DNA from: Oscillospiraceae bacterium
GTDB lineage: Bacteria; Bacillota; Clostridia; Oscillospirales; Oscillospiraceae
Assembly: GCA_916988195.3 (NCBI GenBank)
Contig: CAKASQ030000024.1
Location: 1 to 36,199, forward strand
Length of the DNA: 36,199 bases
Direction: 5' to 3'
The notes below the pieces were generated by a model, which saw only the letters and a program-made list of their open reading frames with translations, did not search any database and had not been told where the DNA came from. This document shows positions 31,081-36,199 of the stretch, piece by piece (the stretch's first letter is position 1; every line of letters starts with the position of its first letter). Position numbers and translations under genes: made by a program.

Positions 31081-34000
31081 GTGAAACATAATCAGACAGC
31101 ACCCAGATGGATCAGCTGCTTGCTGTGCGTGGCAATGATGCTGAGTCTTTTCTCTGGGATCACTGTTTTGGCGGCGGAGAAAGCCGCTTCAGGCGAAGAA
31201 GACAAGGTCTTGTTTTCAACACAATTCAAAACGCAGGAAGAGATCTCAAATTTCGCAGATCCTCCCGTCGAGGTGAATGCCACGCTCCAATATGGCAATT
31301 CGGCGGAGGATATCAGTGCGCTGATCGACGGAAGCACAAGCACGAAGCTTTGCGCGACCGGCGGCGTTACGGTACCGCTGGAGATCATCTTCCATTATAA
31401 CGCGCCGACAGCGGCTTCCAACTATTATATCAGCGGCGCAAACGATGATGAGGGGAACCCCGGCCGCACCCTGAACAGTTGGGAGCTTTACGGCACGAAC
31501 GACCAGACCGGCGAGTGGACACAATTGGATACGCAGAGCAATCAGACCGGATGGAAAAACTATGAGATGCGTGTTTTCCAGCTTCCGGAAGGTTCCGGCT
31601 ATCAGCATTACAAGCTGAAGATCACGAAGTTCAACTCTACGCCGGGAACGATCCAGTTCAGCGGCTTCGGCTTAACAAAGAGCCTTGTGGACGGCAGCTT
31701 TGCCGGAACTACGGACGCAGCGCGCACGGAACATGCATCTATGACGACAAAGCTGGAAAACGACAAGCTGGTCATCAGTGGTCATCATGAAGGCAATCAA
31801 AGCGCGCAGGTGTACAACGTCCTGTACACAGGTCTGAACATTCCGGTGACGGAGAATACGCGGCTGGTTTATAATATTACGCCGCAGCAGCCGCTGCCGA
31901 ACAATAAGTATGACTACGATTTCTATTCCATGCATCTTGCAGTGGATCTGAAATTCACGGATGGAACCTATCTGAGTTCTACAGAGCTGGAAGATGAGAA
32001 TGGCGTTCGCGCCGATCCGAACAGCCAGGGCGAAGGCAAGGCCATGCTGTATGCGCAGGAAAACCAGATCCTGATCCAGTTGGGCGCGCTGAAGGGCAAG
32101 ACGATCGAAGAAATCGACATCGGCTACGCAAACAGTGCGGACTTGAAAGCGGATGGCGGCGATTTCAAGGGAACGCTGAATTCGATTCGGATTGAAAATG
32201 TCGCCCCCCTGAACTATAGCAAGGACTCTCTTGTAGACTATGCCTACATTCTTCGCGGAACAAACAACTTTGGCGGTGCGTTTTTCTCCAGAGGCCTCAC
32301 CGGGCCTATGGTCGCAGTGCCGCATGGTTTCAACTTCTGGGCACCAGAAAACGACACCGGCAACACTATGTTCGACTATAATGCCGGTTATATCAGAGGT
32401 TTCCGCTGCAGCCATGAGCCGTCGATCTGGGTCGGAGACCGGTCTGTGTGGAGATTTATGCCCGGCGTGAATACCTCCGCAAATGGCCGCGCCATCTATG
32501 ATCAGGAAAATGTAACGGCAAAGCCCTACTATTTCAGCGTACAGTTTAATCGGAGCGCGTCGAATCCTGCAAGCGGTGTCCGGACGGAACTGTCTCCTAC
32601 CGATCACGGCATGATCACGCGCGTCACTTATCCGGAAAACGCACAGACGCCGTACATCAATATCAGCGATGTGTCCGGCCTCGCATTTGATACAGCTGCG
32701 AAGTCCTTCAGCGGTTACAAAAATGCGGACAGCAACCAGATGCCGAAGATGTACATTTACGGCACCTTTGATCAGGCGTTCACAGTCGATAGCAGTCGCG
32801 CAGTCTTTGGACAAGGTACGAAGACGGTCGTGATGCGCGCGGCAACGTCTTTCATCAGTGCTGAGCAGGCACAGAAAAACTTTGAACAGGAGTTGAGCGG
32901 AAAGTTTGACGATGTCAAGGCTGCCGCAAAGAAGCTGTGGAATGACAAGCTGAGCCAGTTTGAAATTGAAGGTGCGTCGGAAGAACAGCTGATTACGTTC
33001 TACTCCTGCCTCTATCGCTTGTATCTCTATCCCAATAATATGGGTGAAAAAACCGGCGAAGGCGGCGAAGAAGGCTGGCAGTACATGAGCCCGTATACCA
33101 AGACGGTGAAGGACGGCAAGCTTTATTATAACAACGGGTTCTGGGATACCTATCGTACGACATGGGCAGCATATTCGCTGTTCACACCGGAGCAGAACAA
33201 TGAGTTGCTGCTGGGCCTGATTCATCACTTCGAGGACAGCGACTGGATGCCGCGCTGGATTGCTCCGGCCGGTACGAACTCCATGGTCGGTACAAGCTCG
33301 GATGTTATCTTTGCCGATGCCATGCTGCGCGGCGCAGAGCTGACAGCCGAGCAGTGGCAGCTTGCTTATCAGTCTGCGCTGAAAAACGCATCTATGTCGG
33401 ATTTCCAAGAAGCCTCCGGCGGTCGAGAAGGCATTGATAAGGGATTGTTTCTTGGCTATACGCCGGGTGGCAGCCAGAAATTCTCATGGTCCATTGAAGG
33501 CTATATCAATGACGCTGGTATTGCAAACATGGCGAAAGAATTAGGCGACATGGATGCATATACCTATTATAAGAGCCGTGCCACAAACTATGTCAACCTC
33601 TTCCGCGACGGAGACGGAGTTGAAAACAAATGGCTTGCGGCCAAGAATGCGGATGGCTCCTGGACCAGATCCAAAGTGGATCCGTTTGCGTTCCATGATG
33701 ATTACACGGAAACTACGGCTCTGAATATGGCGTGCAGTGTACCGCAGGATGGTCAGGGTCTGGCAAATCTCTACGGTGGTCGCGAAGCGCTGGCTAAAAA
33801 GCTGGATCAGTTGTTTGAGACGACATTGGAAACGGACACTGTAGGCGCAAATCGGGGCATCCATGAGCGCAGGGAAGCACAGGAAGTCAAGATGGGCGAA
33901 TATGGCCACAGCAACCAGCCTTCCCATCATATTCCATATATGTATCTCTATGCCGGTCGGCCTGACCGTACGCAGGAGAAAGTTCGGCAGGTACTGCGGC

Positions 34001-36199
34001 AGTGCTATGTTGGCAGCCGCATCGGCCAGGGATACATCGGTGATGAGGATAACGGTGAAATGTCTGCATGGTTTATCTTCAGTGCCATGGGCCTCTATCC
34101 GTTGAATATGGGCAGCGGTGAACTGGTCTTCGGCTCGCCACTGTTCAAGAAGATTACCCTCCATCATGAAAACGGCCACGATCTGATCATCGAGGCGCCG
34201 AATAACAGCAGCACAAATATTTATGTTGGCGGTCTTACCATCAATGGCACACCCTACAGCAAGACGTCCATCAAGCAGACGGATCTGACCGACCGGCTCG
34301 AGAATGAAAATGTTGTGCTCCGTTTTGACATGCAGGCGACGCCCGGCGACTGGGGTACGGGTGAGAATGATGTTCCCGATTCTTTGACGAAAGGCGACGA
34401 GACCCCCGATCCGCTGCGGGACCGCACAAACAGTGCGGCTGTGGTTGCAGAAGAAGTTCCGACCACGCTAAGTTCCGGCGATTCCATTTATTGTGCTGAT
34501 GGTGAGAACCTCAAAAATCTGCTCGATAACAATTCTAAGACCAGTGCAACGTTGAAGCCTACGGATGGGATCATTTCGCTTTATTACACATTTGCAAAGC
34601 CGCAGGCTGTCAGCCTCTATACACTGACCTCTGCGAGCGGCGGCAAGGATAGCGCGCCGAAGAACTTCACGCTTTATCTTTCCAATGACGGCTCGACTTG
34701 GACGGAAGCGGACAAGCGTGAAAATGTGACATTTGAATGGAGCCTCTATACGAAGCCGTTCAAGACGAATGCCGCGGATTATGTGCAATATCGTTATGTG
34801 CGTCTGGATATCAAGAGCGACAGCGAGATTCAGTTGGGCGAGTTGGAACTGATGAGCACCGAAATGCCCGCGCTGAACGCCGATGCTCTCGATGGAATGA
34901 TCGCGGAAGCGATAAAAGCAAAGGAGGCTCTCAGGGTTGGCGGCTACGCACCGCTTGAGACGTTGATGAGCGCAGCCATTGGCGAGGCACAAACGGTTGC
35001 GGACAAGGAAGACAAGACGGACGACGAGATCGAGGAGGCCTGCCGTGAGCTGATAAACGCCATGAGCGAGATCGAAGGGATGAAGGATCTTTGGACAAAG
35101 CTTGAGGCGATCAGGCAGGTTGACACATCAAACATGCCGTACGCGGTTCAAACTTCTGTGAGGAGCGCCATTTCCAACGCGGAGGAAGTGACGAAGAACC
35201 ACGATTCCACGATGGATGCGCTGAAAGATGCAAAATCGCAGCTCGAGCAGGCATCCAATGATATTCAGTCCTACCAGGATCTGGTGGCTAAAATCGAAGA
35301 AGCACAGCAGGTTTATGAAGGATTGGCAGATGACGCTGCACATAAGGACGATCTCAATCAGGCAATCCAGAATGCGCAGACGGCTTTGAATGATCCGAAT
35401 GCGACGACCGGAGATTTCAATCACGCAAACGATGCGCTTGACCTGAACATCAAACTTGCGCAGGCGAAGTTCCGTAATGCGTACGAGAACATCGAAGCTG
35501 AGGAATTTACAAAGTTTGAAACAGATGCACATGACAGCAGAATTGTCAACGACGGCAACAACATTGGCGGCGTTGCAAGCGGCACTTGGGTCAAATATTC
35601 CAATGTCTATTTCTCCGGGAACGGTGCGGAAAAAGTAACGTTCTTCTACGCTGCGCAGGAGAGAGATGCCGGCGGCGGCCAGATTCATATCCGCCTTGGC
35701 AGCCTGGACGGCAAGGAGATCGCGACATTGACTTGCAAGGCGACCGGAAACGACTGGAGCGAGTATGAGGAACTTAGCGGTGAGCTGACCGAGATCACCA
35801 AGGGTATGCACGATGTCTATCTCTACTTCGAAAACAACGCCGGCAAGACCTATATTGCAAACGTCGATTGGTTCCGCTTCACAGAAGCTTCTTCTTCACA
35901 CGAGCACAGCTGGTCCAACGAATGGAGCAAGAATGAAACCCATCACTGGCATGCGTGCTCCGGCTGCGACGAGAAGAACGACGTAGCGCCCCATACGCCT
36001 GGCGCTGCGGCAACGGAAATAGATCCGCAGATCTGCACAGTGTGCGGTTATATCATCGCGCACGCAACTGGTCACATTCATCACACCACGACGCTGGTTC
36101 CGGCTGTGGAAGCGACCTGCGTCGCCAAGGGTCACAGGGCGTATTACACCTGCTCCGGATGCAGCAAGCTGTTTGCAGATGAAAACGCGACAGAAGAGC
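31081..36199 (+). CDS. Secreted multidomain GH92-type glycosidase (exo-alpha-mannosidase family), 3' end outside window
   Basis: At least 1706 residues, open to the window edge. The GTG start at 31081 has gggagg 8 nt upstream. A signal peptide follows (WISCLLCVAMMLSLFSGITV, cleaved near LAA). Next is a discoidin-like domain (about 50-195) and a beta-rich domain with an N-terminal GH92 linker (to about 378). The GH92 catalytic region (about 380-1095) contains the family motif QGYIGDEDNGEMSAWFIFSA near 983-1002, plus FWDTYRTTWAAYSLF. Then come an F5/8 C domain (about 1130-1260), FIVAR-type helical repeats (about 1261-1470) and a CBM6-like domain (about 1475-1600). Cys/His-rich repeats (HWHACSGC, CTVCGY, YYTCSGCSKLF) follow. 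GH92 enzymes are calcium-dependent alpha-mannosidases acting on N-glycans or mannan. The missing C-terminus probably holds a wall anchor such as SLH. Confidence 0.92.
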   Translation, partial: MKHNQTAPRWISCLLCVAMMLSLFSGITVLAAEKAASGEEDKVLFSTQFKTQEEISNFADPPVEVNATLQYGNSAEDISALIDGSTSTKLCATGGVTVPLEIIFHYNAPTAASNYYISGANDDEGNPGRTLNSWELYGTNDQTGEWTQLDTQSNQTGWKNYEMRVFQLPEGSGYQHYKLKITKFNSTPGTIQFSGFGLTKSLVDGSFAGTTDAARTEHASMTTKLENDKLVISGHHEGNQSAQVYNVLYTGLNIPVTENTRLVYNITPQQPLPNNKYDYDFYSMHLAVDLKFTDGTYLSSTELEDENGVRADPNSQGEGKAMLYAQENQILIQLGALKGKTIEEIDIGYANSADLKADGGDFKGTLNSIRIENVAPLNYSKDSLVDYAYILRGTNNFGGAFFSRGLTGPMVAVPHGFNFWAPENDTGNTMFDYNAGYIRGFRCSHEPSIWVGDRSVWRFMPGVNTSANGRAIYDQENVTAKPYYFSVQFNRSASNPASGVRTELSPTDHGMITRVTYPENAQTPYINISDVSGLAFDTAAKSFSGYKNADSNQMPKMYIYGTFDQAFTVDSSRAVFGQGTKTVVMRAATSFISAEQAQKNFEQELSGKFDDVKAAAKKLWNDKLSQFEIEGASEEQLITFYSCLYRLYLYPNNMGEKTGEGGEEGWQYMSPYTKTVKDGKLYYNNGFWDTYRTTWAAYSLFTPEQNNELLLGLIHHFEDSDWMPRWIAPAGTNSMVGTSSDVIFADAMLRGAELTAEQWQLAYQSALKNASMSDFQEASGGREGIDKGLFLGYTPGGSQKFSWSIEGYINDAGIANMAKELGDMDAYTYYKSRATNYVNLFRDGDGVENKWLAAKNADGSWTRSKVDPFAFHDDYTETTALNMACSVPQDGQGLANLYGGREALAKKLDQLFETTLETDTVGANRGIHERREAQEVKMGEYGHSNQPSHHIPYMYLYAGRPDRTQEKVRQVLRQCYVGSRIGQGYIGDEDNGEMSAWFIFSAMGLYPLNMGSGELVFGSPLFKKITLHHENGHDLIIEAPNNSSTNIYVGGLTINGTPYSKTSIKQTDLTDRLENENVVLRFDMQATPGDWGTGENDVPDSLTKGDETPDPLRDRTNSAAVVAEEVPTTLSSGDSIYCADGENLKNLLDNNSKTSATLKPTDGIISLYYTFAKPQAVSLYTLTSASGGKDSAPKNFTLYLSNDGSTWTEADKRENVTFEWSLYTKPFKTNAADYVQYRYVRLDIKSDSEIQLGELELMSTEMPALNADALDGMIAEAIKAKEALRVGGYAPLETLMSAAIGEAQTVADKEDKTDDEIEEACRELINAMSEIEGMKDLWTKLEAIRQVDTSNMPYAVQTSVRSAISNAEEVTKNHDSTMDALKDAKSQLEQASNDIQSYQDLVAKIEEAQQVYEGLADDAAHKDDLNQAIQNAQTALNDPNATTGDFNHANDALDLNIKLAQAKFRNAYENIEAEEFTKFETDAHDSRIVNDGNNIGGVASGTWVKYSNVYFSGNGAEKVTFFYAAQERDAGGGQIHIRLGSLDGKEIATLTCKATGNDWSEYEELSGELTEITKGMHDVYLYFENNAGKTYIANVDWFRFTEASSSHEHSWSNEWSKNETHHWHACSGCDEKNDVAPHTPGAAATEIDPQICTVCGYIIAHATGHIHHTTTLVPAVEATCVAKGHRAYYTCSGCSKLFADENATEE

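Noticed and set aside
31672-33408. Long minus-strand open frame of 578 codons opposite the GH92 gene.
   Set aside because: It is a shadow of the clearly coding plus strand (GH92 motifs, signal peptide, ribosome-binding site). Its translation has no recognisable domain.

Overview
The window reads like chromosomal DNA of a gut-type Gram-positive anaerobe of the class Clostridia (Oscillospiraceae/Ruminococcaceae-like). This is inferred from gene content: YesN/YesM-type two-component genes, a CUT2 sugar ABC transporter with a lipoprotein binding protein, S-layer-homology (SLH) surface proteins, a secreted GH92 enzyme with FIVAR and CBM domains, and PcfJ/PcfK-type plasmid genes. No species can be named from the sequence alone.

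Region 1 (1-790) is a stable-RNA cluster: tRNA-Lys(CTT), tRNA-Glu(CTC), a 5S rRNA, tRNA-Asn(GTT), tRNA-Met(CAT) and tRNA-Trp(CCA), closed by a rho-independent terminator. Region 2 (about 790-19280) looks like an integrated plasmid-like or ICE-like element sitting next to the 3' end of tRNA-Trp. It starts with a tyrosine integrase and a small excisionase-like gene. A lower-GC two-gene cassette follows (AAA15/21-type ATPase plus DUF4276 TOPRIM-like protein), probably a phage-defence pair with its own promoter. Next comes a long co-directional module of replication, recombination and maintenance genes: YqaJ-type exonuclease, RecD2-like helicase, zinc-finger primase, a PcfK/AcrIIA9-like protein, a DUF7666-like protein, PcfJ, a zinc-knuckle protein, an M20-like peptidase, and a ParM/ParR-type partition pair. 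No relaxase, T4SS, capsid or terminase gene is present, and no second copy of the tRNA-Trp end was found. The element is therefore either a remnant or its right end lies outside the window.

Region 3 (19615-36199) is a carbohydrate sensing and uptake locus. An XRE repressor gene faces a promoter whose -10 box sits between two identical-type palindromes. That promoter drives an AraC-type response regulator, a histidine kinase with almost no extracellular domain, and a double-NBD ABC protein that has lost every recognisable ATPase motif. Downstream are a CUT2 sugar transporter (ATPase, permease, binding protein), a second near-identical binding protein gene, a 5'-truncated SLH protein remnant, and a very large secreted GH92-type glycosidase that runs off the window. 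Two promoters, one before binding protein 1 and one before the ATPase gene, share a direct repeat of 21-bp period placed exactly 30 bp from an extended -10 box. This is the expected layout for the AraC-type regulator.

The most novel candidate system is the three-gene sensor (regulator, sensor-less kinase, pseudo-ABC ATPase) tied by shared operators to the sugar transporter. Second are the ATPase-TOPRIM cassette and the promoter at 4780-4808, whose spacer is filled by a palindrome resembling an NrdR box.
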